From positions 558,001-622,000 of the forward strand of contig CP073761.1 of assembly GCA_018399015.1 (NCBI GenBank): 64,000 nucleotides of DNA, given 5' to 3'. Below, piece by piece: positions 40,980 to 50,300 of this stretch. Source of the DNA: Cyanobium sp. M30B3. Lineage in GTDB: Bacteria; Cyanobacteriota; Cyanobacteriia; PCC-6307; Cyanobiaceae. Each line of letters begins with the position of its first letter. Position 1 is the first letter of the stretch. Below the pieces are notes generated by a model. That model made no database searches. It was given only the letters and a program-made list of their open reading frames with translations, and was not told the DNA's origin. The translations under genes and the position numbers were made by a program.

Positions 40980-42071
40980 TCACGTGCGATTGACGTGGAC
41001 CCGCCGGCGCACAACCGGGTTGCCCAGTGTCCAGGGGTAGTCCTCCAGCACGCGCTGCAGGGCCATCAACATCGCGCTCACATCCACCGCTGTCACCGAG
41101 CGCCGCTGCCCGGGGGGGCTGGGGTGTCCCATCCAGTTGCCAAAGACCCGCACCTGGTGCAGGCAGCTGCCGATCCAGGGATTGAGGCCGTCGCGGCTGA
41201 GTGCCTGGATGCCCTCATAGAGGGTGCCCTGGGTCCAGCCCAGCCGCTGGCGCACCAGTTGTTCCACCAGCCGGCGGCCATGAAAGCCCAGCGCCACGGC
41301 CGTGGTCTCCATGCCGCTCAGCAGATGCTCCAGCTCGGCCAGGTCACTGCCGGCCTCAAGCTGGGGATGGATCCGCTGAAAGCCCGCCAGGGTCTGCAGC
41401 AGGCCAGCGGGCAGCAGGCCTGGATCCTGCAGGGGCAGCAGCTGCCGTTCGCTGGGGAACCGTCCCAGCTCCGCGTCGATCTCGGCAGCGAGCCGATCAA
41501 GCGCCTGCAGCTGCCGGTCAAACACGATCAGCCGCTCCAGGTCGGGCACGTGGCGAAAGCCATCGCGGCAGCGCTCCAGCAGATCGGGGAACAGGCGCGC
41601 CGGGGCAATCCCCTGGTTGCCGGCGCTCAGCAGGGGCACCGCCACCACCGGGCAGTGGATGCCCTGCAGGGGCAACAGGGCGAGCAGGGAAAAGAGCTGG
41701 CGGAACACGGGCCAGCTCTGGTCGGCATCCGGCTGCTGCACCGGGCTCTCGATCACCGCCAGGCGGCGAAAGCGGGTGCTGCTGCCTGCTGGCCACTGGC
41801 GCGGCAGGTTGAGATCAGCCAGGGCTGGGGTGATCCAGGCACCCACAGCCGTTCCACTCAGGTCCAGCTGGCGGGGCAGCCGGCCCAGCTCGAGGCCGCA
41901 GGCCGTCAGCAGCCGTTCCACCAGGGTGCCGGGCACCGCCTCGTAGTTGCCGGCGTAGGCCGACACCACCAGCAGATCGGGTTGCAGACCAAGGGCGAAC
42001 AGCTCGCCGTGGCGCAGCTCCACGCTGCGCTCGGCAGCGCCGGGATCCACATCAAAGGCATTGAGCAGCAT
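40980..42071 (-). CDS. macro-like plus DUF4145/HEPN-like protein (363 aa)
   Basis: ATG at 42071. The N-terminal 220 residues fit a macro-domain-like fold: VELRHGELFALGLQPDLLVV SAYAG, then a long segment ending HCPVVAVPLLSAGNQGI, which resembles the macro motif 'xIxxPxLGtGxxGx'. Residues 260-355 (ALGFHGRRLVEQLVRQRLGW, SCLHQVRVFGNWMGH, DVSAMLMALQRVLEDYPW) resemble DUF4145, a HEPN-like helical domain that ends many conflict-system proteins. Macro domains bind ADP-ribose or other nucleotides. I infer a sensor or effector role. It diverges from the membrane-protein operon at 42202. Confidence 0.6.
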   Translation of the reverse strand: MLLNAFDVDPGAAERSVELRHGELFALGLQPDLLVVSAYAGNYEAVPGTLVERLLTACGLELGRLPRQLDLSGTAVGAWITPALADLNLPRQWPAGSSTRFRRLAVIESPVQQPDADQSWPVFRQLFSLLALLPLQGIHCPVVAVPLLSAGNQGIAPARLFPDLLERCRDGFRHVPDLERLIVFDRQLQALDRLAAEIDAELGRFPSERQLLPLQDPGLLPAGLLQTLAGFQRIHPQLEAGSDLAELEHLLSGMETTAVALGFHGRRLVEQLVRQRLGWTQGTLYEGIQALSRDGLNPWIGSCLHQVRVFGNWMGHPSPPGQRRSVTAVDVSAMLMALQRVLEDYPWTLGNPVVRRRVHVNRT

Positions 42072-42201
42072 CGGTGCCGGCGCGGGCCGCGGTCCCTATC
42101 CTCAGGCCCGGCGGGTCGCGATAGGGACGTCCAGGCGATTGCAGGGCCGTTCGCCACCCTCTCATCCCCCCTAGATTCAGCGGCAGGACAGGTTTGGCCC
42201 C

Positions 42202-42549
42202 ATGGCGACTGACGAGACCGCCGATCCCGGCACCCACCCGGAGATGGCGGATGGCTATCAGGCCTCCGGGACCATGCCCCAGAACATCTCGGAGCTGCTC
42301 ACCCGGGCCCAGCTCGACAATGCCCGCGATGTGTTCCGGCTGATCGAGGGCCGCAGCGAACTCAATGCCTATCAGGACAGGGAACTGGCGGTGAAGATCA
42401 TCAGCAAGCTGGCCGACTACCACAGCGATGTGATCGGCAAGATGGTGGAAGAAGGCAATGCCGGTGCTGCAGCCACCTGGGCTGCCGACCTGGCGCGGCT
42501 GCAGACGGCGATCAAGCTGCTGGAAGAGGTGGAGCTCGCAGACGACTGA
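42202..42549 (+). CDS. small acidic hypothetical protein (115 aa)
   Basis: ATG at 42202. Helical: TMPQNISELLTRAQLDNARD, VFRLIEGRSELNAYQDRELA, VKIISKLADYHSDVIGKMVE. Its C-terminus resembles the protein at 40486. It is the first gene of a four-gene operon with membrane proteins (42202-45704) and could be a soluble partner. No family recognised. Confidence 0.7.
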   Translation: MATDETADPGTHPEMADGYQASGTMPQNISELLTRAQLDNARDVFRLIEGRSELNAYQDRELAVKIISKLADYHSDVIGKMVEEGNAGAAATWAADLARLQTAIKLLEEVELADD

Positions 42550-42630
42550 ACCAACCCTCCAGGAGCAGTGCTGCTGAGCAGTGCTGCTTCATCTCAACGA
42601 CCGTTCTTCCATCCCCGCGAGTCCCCATCC

Positions 42631-43929
42631 ATGCCCAGACAACGGCCGATCGGTGACATCGATCTCGACGAGCTGATCGACTGGATCAAGCGACGGCCGG
42701 AACTGCGCCACCTGCGCGAGGAGGCCGATAGGGCCAAGGTGGACTACCGGCCAGGGGAAGCGACACCGCGCAAGCGGATCGGGGTGGACGACGACCGCAT
42801 CCTGCGCAGTTCAGCGACAGGGCTGGGAGGACGGATTCGCGAGATCGTCTGGGTGCCGGTGCGCAACATGCGCGGCCGCTCCTATGCCACTCCCACCAAC
42901 GATGGCACGGTGAATGCCACAGCCAAGCTGATGAGCATCTCCACGCTGTGGGATTTCTTCTGCACCCTGCCGCTGTTCAAGTTCGGCCTGGCTGGCCCGC
43001 TGGGGTTGTTGTCCTGGCCGGGCGCCGTGGTGCTGTCGTTCCTGATCCTCTGGGCCTCCAACGCCGCTGGCGAGAAGGCCACCGACCGTCACGACCCCAA
43101 CCATGCCCGCACCGCCAGCCTCAGCCTGGCGGCGTTTCTGCTGTTGAGCCTGGCCAAGACAGCCTTCTCCGGGGTGGGCATCGACCTGTTCATCGGCTCA
43201 CGGGCCGTCGCCTCCCGCTACGCAGAGCAGCTGATCGAGCAGAAGATCAGTGGTGATCGCAAAGAGCTGGCGCGGCTGGAGGAAGGTGGACCTGAGTTCA
43301 AGGCAGCGCAGGCGGAATGCACCCGGCTCAAGCAGCAGCTGGAGCAGATCGATCGCAGCAGCAATGAGAACGCCTTCCAGTCCGCCTACGTGCTGGCCTA
43401 TGGCTCGAATGCGGCCGTTGCCGCCAATGCCGGCCTCAGCGCCGAGGCCCTGATCAACAAATACGGCTCGGTGGGGCGGGTACCGGGTGCCTGCACCCAG
43501 GAGAACCTGCTGCGCGAACTCAACACAGAGCGGGCGCGGGATCTGCGCGAAGCGATCGACAGCAAGTCGCGATCCGCCCAGTCGATGCCGGCGTTGGCGT
43601 TCCTGCAGAAGGAGGAACCGGAGATCTACGCCGAGCACTTCCGCGAGGAGGGCGGGCGGCTGCAGTGGGTGAACGGCACCACCGCCGTGGCCCAGGCCAC
43701 CGATCAGTTCTGGGCCCAGCTGCTCAACGGGGAGTTCGGCCTGCTCGGGTTTGCCCTGTTCTTTCTGCTGGTTTCGCTGATCCTCACCGGCACCGCAGCG
43801 CTGCTGATCTACCAGCTGTCGCAGAATGCAGCGGTGAAGGCTTCCTACTCACCCACGGTGATGGACGAGCGTGACGGCCGCCTGCAGGCCTACCGCGAGG
43901 CGATGAAAGCCCGCAAGGAGGGGTTCTGA
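42631..43929 (+). CDS. multi-span membrane protein with a coiled-coil domain (432 aa)
   Basis: ATG at 42631 (MPRQRPIGDIDLDELIDWIK); the frame is open upstream but not hydrophobic. About 95 cytosolic residues precede a helical hairpin (LGLLSWPGAVVLSFLILWAS, and SLSLAAFLLLSLAKTAFSG). A long charged segment follows (residues 190-365) with a coiled coil (RKELARLEEGGPEFKAAQAE) and two cysteines. A final helix lies at LLGFALFFLLVSLILTGTAA, followed by a basic cytosolic tail. The layout resembles DUF4407-type membrane proteins, but this is a guess. It probably forms a complex with the other products of the operon. Confidence 0.75.
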   Translation: MPRQRPIGDIDLDELIDWIKRRPELRHLREEADRAKVDYRPGEATPRKRIGVDDDRILRSSATGLGGRIREIVWVPVRNMRGRSYATPTNDGTVNATAKLMSISTLWDFFCTLPLFKFGLAGPLGLLSWPGAVVLSFLILWASNAAGEKATDRHDPNHARTASLSLAAFLLLSLAKTAFSGVGIDLFIGSRAVASRYAEQLIEQKISGDRKELARLEEGGPEFKAAQAECTRLKQQLEQIDRSSNENAFQSAYVLAYGSNAAVAANAGLSAEALINKYGSVGRVPGACTQENLLRELNTERARDLREAIDSKSRSAQSMPALAFLQKEEPEIYAEHFREEGGRLQWVNGTTAVAQATDQFWAQLLNGEFGLLGFALFFLLVSLILTGTAALLIYQLSQNAAVKASYSPTVMDERDGRLQAYREAMKARKEGF

Positions 43930-43932
43930 TCC

Positions 43933-44358
43933 ATGGCCTGGATACCCCTGAGCAACCGTTCTGCCGAGCTGCGCAGCGCCCTGGAGCGCTGGCAGAGCCA
44001 GAGCGGCAGCACCGCTGGGCTGGAGGAGCAGTACAACCAGCAGGAATTCGGCTTGCTGAGCGACGCGCAACTGCTTGAGCGCATCACCCCTGCAGTGGCG
44101 GCGGCTGCCCCAGCCACCCAGGCCCCTCCAGCTCCGCGCCTGCGCGAGGGCGATGCCTTTGAGGTGAAGTCGCTGCGCTACCTGCGCAACAGCGCCGAAA
44201 CGGCGGAAGACCGGCGCTGGGCCGAGACCCTGCACGACAGCATGCTGCTGGAGCTCTGGCTGCAGCACGTCACCGAAACGGGTGACACCTACTACCCGCC
44301 GCTGGCTGAGGACCTGTTCCAGTCGTACCAGCTGCAGGAAGACGGCCACCACAGCTGA
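43933..44358 (+). CDS. hypothetical protein of the membrane operon (141 aa)
   Basis: ATG at 43933, three bases after the previous stop. The N-terminus is helical (RSAELRSALERWQSQSGSTA), followed by an Ala/Pro linker and a C-terminal region with EVKSLRYLRNSAETAEDRRW and LLELWLQHVTETGDTYYPPL. No membrane segment. Close spacing on both sides implies stoichiometric production with its neighbours. Not recognised. Confidence 0.7.
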   Translation: MAWIPLSNRSAELRSALERWQSQSGSTAGLEEQYNQQEFGLLSDAQLLERITPAVAAAAPATQAPPAPRLREGDAFEVKSLRYLRNSAETAEDRRWAETLHDSMLLELWLQHVTETGDTYYPPLAEDLFQSYQLQEDGHHS

Positions 44359-44360
44359 GG

Positions 44361-45704
44361 GTGTTCAGTGCCAGTGCCGGGCTGCTGATCGATCACGAGC
44401 TGGCTGCAGCGATCAGCACCGGCCATTTCCCGCTGCTCAGCGAATGGCAGGTGGAGCTGGAGCAGCACTGGCGGCCCCGCCCCGGGGCAGCGCCGCTGGT
44501 GCTGCTGGTGGCGGGGCTGGGCTGGCTGCCGGGCGCCGGGCGTGATCCGCAGCGGCCCCACTGCCGGCCCCTGCCACCGGAGCTGCAGCCGCTGCTGCTG
44601 CAGCTGGCCGAGCGCCTGGGGGCACGGTTGATCGAAACCGATGGCGGCCGGCTCACCGAAGGCGTGACGCGCGATGACCTGCTGGAGGCGCCGCTGCTGC
44701 TGGTGGCGACGCAGCGGCCGGCGGCGGAGCTGTTCAGTGGGGAGTTGCTGCGCGAGCAACCGGGCCAGCTGCTCAGCATCTGGCGCCCGCCCGGTGGCGA
44801 TGGCCGCCTGCAGCGCCAGTGGCACCGCGGTTTTGCCCCGCTGGACGCCAGCGATCTGGAGCATGACCTGCCGGCACCGCTGGCGGCCCTGCACCAGCTC
44901 GGGCAGGAGGAAAAAGCAGGCGCCGCCCGGCTGGAGCTGGTGCAGCGCCTGATGCTGCCGCTGGCCCTGCTGGCGGGGCTGGGGCTCTGGCAGTGGAGCA
45001 GCCGGGTGCTGCCGGGGCTGGTGCTGATCACTGCGGCCTGGTGGTGGCTGCACCGCCAGCCGGGGCTGCAGGAGCGCAACCGGCGCTGGTGCCGCCAGCA
45101 GCTGCTGGCGCTGCAGCGGCTCTGGGCTGATTTCGCCATCCCCGAGCGGGTGCGCGACCAGTTGCATGAGGGCCGCCGGGCCGTTGCAGGCGAGGAACCG
45201 CTGCTGCTGCAGGCACTGCAGGCCCATCGGCTCCATCTGGAACTGCAGCGGCCCGAGGGGCGGTGCTGGCAGCGGGCCGATCTGATCGATGCCCTGCAGC
45301 TGTTCGAGGGGCTGCAGCGGCAGCTGCGCCGGGGTGAGCAGCTGCGGCGCCAGCGCCAGCTGTGGTTGCGCCTGCTGGCTGGGGTGCTGGGGCTGACGGT
45401 GCTGCTGGCAGCGGCCCTGGCCAAGAGCTGGACTGATGCCCTGGTGCTGCCGACAGCGGCGCTGCTGGCCCTGTTCAACCTGCTGCGGCCGATTCCACTG
45501 CTGCTGCCCCGGCGGCGCCAGCGCGGCGTGGCCGCCCTGGAGGGCCCACTGGCAACCCTGCGCCGCGCCCAGCGCAGCGACGACCTGAGTGCGGCGGGAG
45601 GCCTGCGGCAGGAGGTGGAGCAGGCGGTGCTCAAGGCCGGCCGCGAGCTGGTTGACGTAGTGAACGACAGCCTCACGGCCGGCGGCGCGGAAGGCAGCGT
45701 GTGA
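44361..45704 (+). CDS. large membrane protein of unknown function (447 aa)
   Basis: GTG at 44361, two bases after the previous stop. Residues 1-190 are soluble, alpha/beta, with a hydrophobic core (PLVLLVAGLGWLPGAGRD) and LEAPLLLVATQRPAAEL. Two hydrophobic segments follow (LMLPLALLAGLGLWQW and LPGLVLITAAWWWLH), then a cytosolic region of about 110 residues and two more helices (LRLLAGVLGLTVLLAAALAK and LPTAALLALFNLLRPIPLLL). The last 45 residues are helical. It resembles no family I know. Last gene of the operon that faces the macro-like gene. Confidence 0.7.
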   Translation: MFSASAGLLIDHELAAAISTGHFPLLSEWQVELEQHWRPRPGAAPLVLLVAGLGWLPGAGRDPQRPHCRPLPPELQPLLLQLAERLGARLIETDGGRLTEGVTRDDLLEAPLLLVATQRPAAELFSGELLREQPGQLLSIWRPPGGDGRLQRQWHRGFAPLDASDLEHDLPAPLAALHQLGQEEKAGAARLELVQRLMLPLALLAGLGLWQWSSRVLPGLVLITAAWWWLHRQPGLQERNRRWCRQQLLALQRLWADFAIPERVRDQLHEGRRAVAGEEPLLLQALQAHRLHLELQRPEGRCWQRADLIDALQLFEGLQRQLRRGEQLRRQRQLWLRLLAGVLGLTVLLAAALAKSWTDALVLPTAALLALFNLLRPIPLLLPRRRQRGVAALEGPLATLRRAQRSDDLSAAGGLRQEVEQAVLKAGRELVDVVNDSLTAGGAEGSV

Positions 45705-45839
45705 GCTCCTGCTCAATCGAGCTAGCCAGAAATGCCAAATGAGCAGCATCCATGGCGGTTACCCCCGCCGATGCACGGCCACCCCGTGACGGCCTACCGA
45801 TGCCCACCCCGTTGACCTGCCTGGAAACGGTGGCGCACA

Positions 45840-46463
45840 TCACGGGTGATCAGGGGCTGACCCTGCGCCGCTGGCTGGCGGCGCCTCCATGGCATGGTCG
45901 CTGGCGATCTTGAGGATGCGACTGCGCAGACTTCTGTGATCCAGTGGCCAATCCAGCTCGCAGTGCAGATCTGGGTGTGCACGTTCATAGAGAGCCACGG
46001 CTGCTTCTTCGTTGTGGGCGCTGCTGTAGATCAGCCCATCAATCTGGGGGTAGGTGGCGTGGAAATGCCTGGACCAGTCCTGGCTGAGGTCGCGATCGGC
46101 TGTTGATGCCAACGCCGCCACACTTCCGGCGCGCATGGCTCCTCGGCCCCGCAGCTCGAGCAGGAGGAGGGGGCGCCTTGTCAGCAGGAACGCAAGGCGT
46201 CTGCCCTGGTCGTCGATGACGCCGGTGTCGCCGAAGCACTCCACCAGGCAGCACGACAATGTGAAGCCGGCATAGAGGATGCCGCAGTCCACACCATTGC
46301 GGTGATGGTCGAACCTCTCAAGTGGGCCGATCCACCTGAAACCCGTGGCCGTCTGCCCATGGGGCTCCGGGCGGTAGATCCTCAGCAAGCGACTGCCAGA
46401 GCCCAGTTCATGAACGATGGGCCGGGTTACGCGTCTTGGCGGGGGTGGATCAATCCTGACCAC
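45840..46463 (-). CDS. RES-domain toxin (207 aa)
   Basis: ATG at 46463. RES toxins deplete NAD+. Family parts: residues 20-55 (GSGSRLLRIYRPEPHGQTAT, FRWIGPLERFDHH) with the conserved Arg and the 'R' to 'GxxR' motif, GVDCGILYAGFTLSCCLVEC with the conserved Glu, and IDGLIYSSAHNEEAAVALY with the conserved Ser. It overlaps the antitoxin by 14 bases. The end is slightly longer than usual (after SLRSRIL). Confidence 0.85.
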   Translation of the reverse strand: MVRIDPPPPRRVTRPIVHELGSGSRLLRIYRPEPHGQTATGFRWIGPLERFDHHRNGVDCGILYAGFTLSCCLVECFGDTGVIDDQGRRLAFLLTRRPLLLLELRGRGAMRAGSVAALASTADRDLSQDWSRHFHATYPQIDGLIYSSAHNEEAAVALYERAHPDLHCELDWPLDHRSLRSRILKIASDHAMEAPPASGAGSAPDHP

Positions 46464-47064
46464 AGCCGACAGCGCGGGCCTCGGCGAGAACGCGATTCAA
46501 CTGCCCTGCGCGTAGAGCCTGGAGTGGCGTCTGACCATCCAGAAGCGGCTGAGGCCGCTGCAACCAGCGGGCTTTGCTCAGATCGGCCACGGGCAATGCG
46601 GCCAACACCTCAGGCAGGCCGGCGATCACCCCATCGGGCCCATCTGGATCGAATTGCCAGAGGGGGAATCGCCATTGGCCCTGCTCGCGGATCGCCAGCA
46701 GCGTTCCGGCCTTGAGGCGATCCAGTGGGGTCTGGCGATTGCGCAGGCCAAGCAGCCGCACCACGTCATTGGTGCCGATGCAGTGCTGCAAGAGATCACG
46801 GCGACTGGCAAAGCGTGCCTGCAGGGCCTCGAATTCGAGCTGGGCGGGATCCCCTGGTGCCTTCCCCAGCCATGTCGTAATCAGCGAATCCTCTTCCGCC
46901 TCTGGAATGCTGGATGCATCACTGGCCACCTCCAGGGCCCCAAGCAGGGCACGCTGAGCGCCAGGAGACAGCCTGGCGTGGCTCAACTGGCGGTTGAGCC
47001 GCAGCTGGAACGATGCGGTCGCGTTGGCACGCGATCGGTTCTGGCGGGGAGCTCGGGTGGCCAT
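46450..47064 (-). CDS. Xre/MbcA/ParS-type antitoxin of the RES pair (204 aa)
   Basis: ATG at 47064. The C-terminal part (RWLQRPQPLLDGQTPLQALR, then NRVLAEARAVG) is the MbcA/ParS toxin-binding domain, with 'PLLDGxTPxxALR' as its signature. An N-terminal extension of about 140 residues (LLQHCIGTNDVVRLLGLRNR, QTPLDRLKAGTLLAIREQGQ) includes the helix-turn-helix. Antitoxin-first order with overlap is standard for RES-Xre operons. It lies 254 bases from the first giant STAND gene and diverges from it. Confidence 0.85.
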   Translation of the reverse strand: MATRAPRQNRSRANATASFQLRLNRQLSHARLSPGAQRALLGALEVASDASSIPEAEEDSLITTWLGKAPGDPAQLEFEALQARFASRRDLLQHCIGTNDVVRLLGLRNRQTPLDRLKAGTLLAIREQGQWRFPLWQFDPDGPDGVIAGLPEVLAALPVADLSKARWLQRPQPLLDGQTPLQALRAGQLNRVLAEARAVGCGQD

Positions 47065-47317
47065 TGGGCGAAGGGCCGATGGAGCGACTCTACCCAGATT
47101 GCCAGAGATGTCAGAGGTTTCAGCTCGGCCATTTCATGCACCCAGCTGTCCATCCCAGCGCTGGGACCTGCAACAGCAGGTTGGGGTGAGCCGGGACGCT
47201 GGCTGTTGCCATCGCACGTGCTTCGCAGGAGGAGGAGCTGCTGAGGGCGGGCAGCCGCTTTACGGTTCAAGCACGCAACGCGCCAGCGCTGAACGATGCA
47301 CTGGCTGCATACCATCC

Positions 47318-50300
47318 ATGGCTAAGCCCACCGCTGCAGACGTCAACTCCCGCGAGATCCGGGTGTTCATCTCCAGCACCTTTCGGGACTTCATGGAGGA
47401 GCGCGATCTGCTGGTGAAGCAGGTGTTTCCATCGCTGCGCAGAAAGGCCATGTTGCGAGGGGTTGAGATCGTGGATGTGGACTTGCGTTGGGGCATCACG
47501 CGGGAGGAGAGCGAGCAGGGCAAGGTGATTGGGATCTGCCTGGGCGAAATCGAACGCTGCAGGCCGTACTTCATTGGGATGCTGGGCGAACGGTATGGTT
47601 GGACTCCGCAGCCCGGTGACTACCCGCAGGAGCTACTGGAAAGCGAGCACCTGCAATGGATCAGAGACCACCAAGGTGGAGCCAGCGTCACTGAGCTAGA
47701 GATCCTGCACGGGGTTCTCAATAACCAGGAGATGGCTAGCCGGGCTTTCTTCTACTTTCGCGATCCCGCATGGAGCAGAGCACAGAGCGATCCTGGATTT
47801 GTCAGCGACTCACCAGAAGAAGAACAGAGGCTTGCCGATCTCAAGCAGCGGATACGCAGCAGCTGTTTTCAGGTAGCGGAAGATCTGGCCGATCCTGCCG
47901 CTATTGCTGCTGCAATCGAGGCAGATCTGTTGGCGCTGATCTATGAACAGTTCCCAGATGTGGAGCAAACCTATGCACTCGAGAAGGAAGCGCGCAAGCA
48001 CGCCGACTACAGACGAGCCCGCTTAGGAGCCGGCCAGTACATCGGCGGTGAGGCCTACATCGAGCAGCTGGAGCGCTGGCTGGAGGAGGGTCAGCATCAG
48101 ATCCTGATCACCGGCGAATCAGGTGCGGGCAAGAGTGCTCTGATCGCCAACTGGATGGAACGGCACGCCCAGGATCACCCAGGCGATGTGGTGTATGCCC
48201 ACCACCTGGGCTGCACCAACGACGCCAATGCCCTGCGGCCGCTGCTGGCCCGCTTGATCGACACGGCCTCAGCACAGCTGCTGGAGGCAGAGGTGATCAG
48301 CGTGGCGTATGCGGTGCCGGAAGACTGGTGGGAACTGGTGGCCAAAGTGGCCGAAACGCTGCAGACCCTCGGCCGCTGGTGCGAGCGACAGGGACAACGC
48401 TGGATCTGGGTGCTCGATGGGCTTGACCGGCTTGGCGCAGAGGATCAACAGGCTCTGCCCTGGCTGCCACTGCACCTGCCGGCCGGTGTGCAAGTGGTGG
48501 CCAGTGCCCTGGCCTGCCTGGCGCGGGAGATCCTTTGCCAGCGGAGCTACACGTTGCTGCCGATCAAGCTCCTGGGCCAATCCGAGCAGGAGGAATTGAT
48601 CCGCAGCTACCTGGGGCGCTACACCAAACAGCTGGATGGAGGTCTGCGACAGCGAATCCTGGATCACCAACGGGCGGGCTCACCGCTGTTTCTAAGGGTG
48701 CTGCTGGAAGAGCTTCGCCAGTGCGGCCGTTACGACATGCTTGACGCACAGCTGGCGTTCTATCTGAGTTCTGAAACGGTGGATGACCTGTATGAACGAG
48801 TGCTGGAGCGGCTGGAGAACGACGGCAGCAGTGAAGCTGTCAGAAAGGTGATGACCGCCTTGTGGGCCAGCCGGGCTGGACTCACAGAGCCGGAACTGCT
48901 GGAGATCACCGATCTCAAACAGCTGCAATGGGCACCGATCGATCTCGCGATGGAGAAGGCATTCGGCCGAAATGGCAACCGGCTGGTGTTTGATCACGAC
49001 TATCTACGGACTGCTGTTGAGGACAGGTATCTGCCCACAGAAGAGCAGCAGCGGCAGGCGCACAGCAAGCTTGCGGATTGGTATCAGAACCGCGATGGCT
49101 GGGATAAGCGTGATTCAGAAGATCTGCCCTGGCAGCTGAAGGAGGCAGGGCGATTCGATGACTTGCGCGACTGGGTTTTGACGCCCTGGGTACTCGCGAG
49201 GCTGCAATGGGATCGCGGCAGCCGCGAGACCATTAATTACTGGCACTCTGTCAAAGCTGAGGCAGGCGGTGAGCTAGATGAGCTGATTGCAGCTGCCGTA
49301 GAGGAAGAGATCGAGAAGCGAAAGGACAATGCTGCAGATCAGATCTGGTTCGTTGATCAAATTGGCAATCTTCTGGATGAGGCGGGTCTGTACCGCAAGC
49401 TATTACTGAGGTTGCGAACCCTGTCGCTGGAGCTGGAGGACACAACGGAAGAGCGCGATCAGGAAGCAATGCTCAGCAGCCTGGTCTGGCTTGCAGATAC
49501 TCATAGGATTATGGGTCAGTACAACGAAGCTGAAGAGCTTTTTCTGCGCTGCCTTGAAGCCAGTGAGCGGCTACTGGGTCCCGAGCACCCATCAACCCTA
49601 AGCTCCGTCGGCAATCTGGCCGGTCTCTTACAAGATAAGGGTGAGTACGAGCAGGCAGAGACTTTCTACAAACGCTGCCTGGAAGCCAGAGAGCGCCTGC
49701 TGGGTCCCGAGCACCCATCCACCCTAAACTCCGTCGGCAATCTGGCCGGTCTCTTACAAGATAAGGGTGAGTACGAGCAGGCAGAGGCTTTCTACAAACG
49801 CTGCCTGGAAGCCAGAGAGCGGCTGCTCGGGCCCGAACACCTCTCTACCCTCGCCTCCGTTGGCGATCTGGGCACTCTCTATTGGGCGAAGGGTAACTAC
49901 GAGCAGGCAGAGGCTTTCTACAAACGCTGCCTGGAAGCCAGAAAGCGGCTGCACGGGTACGAGCACCCTTTTACCCTCGCCACCATCGGCAATCTGGGCA
50001 ATCTCTATTGGGCCAAGGGAGACTACGAGCAGGCTGAGGTTTTCTATAAACGCTGCCTGGAAGCCAGAGAGCGGCTGCTCGGGCCCGAGCACCCTGACAC
50101 CCTCACCTCCGTCGGCAATCTGGCCGGACTCTTCCAGGACAAAGGCGAGTACCAGGAGGCGGAGGCTTACTACAAACGAGATCTGGAAGCCAGAGACCGG
50201 CTGCTCGGGGCCGACCACCCCTCCACCCTCACCACCGTCGGCAATCTGGGCAACCTCTATCGGGCCAAGGGCGATTACAAGCAGGCGGAGGCCCTATTTA

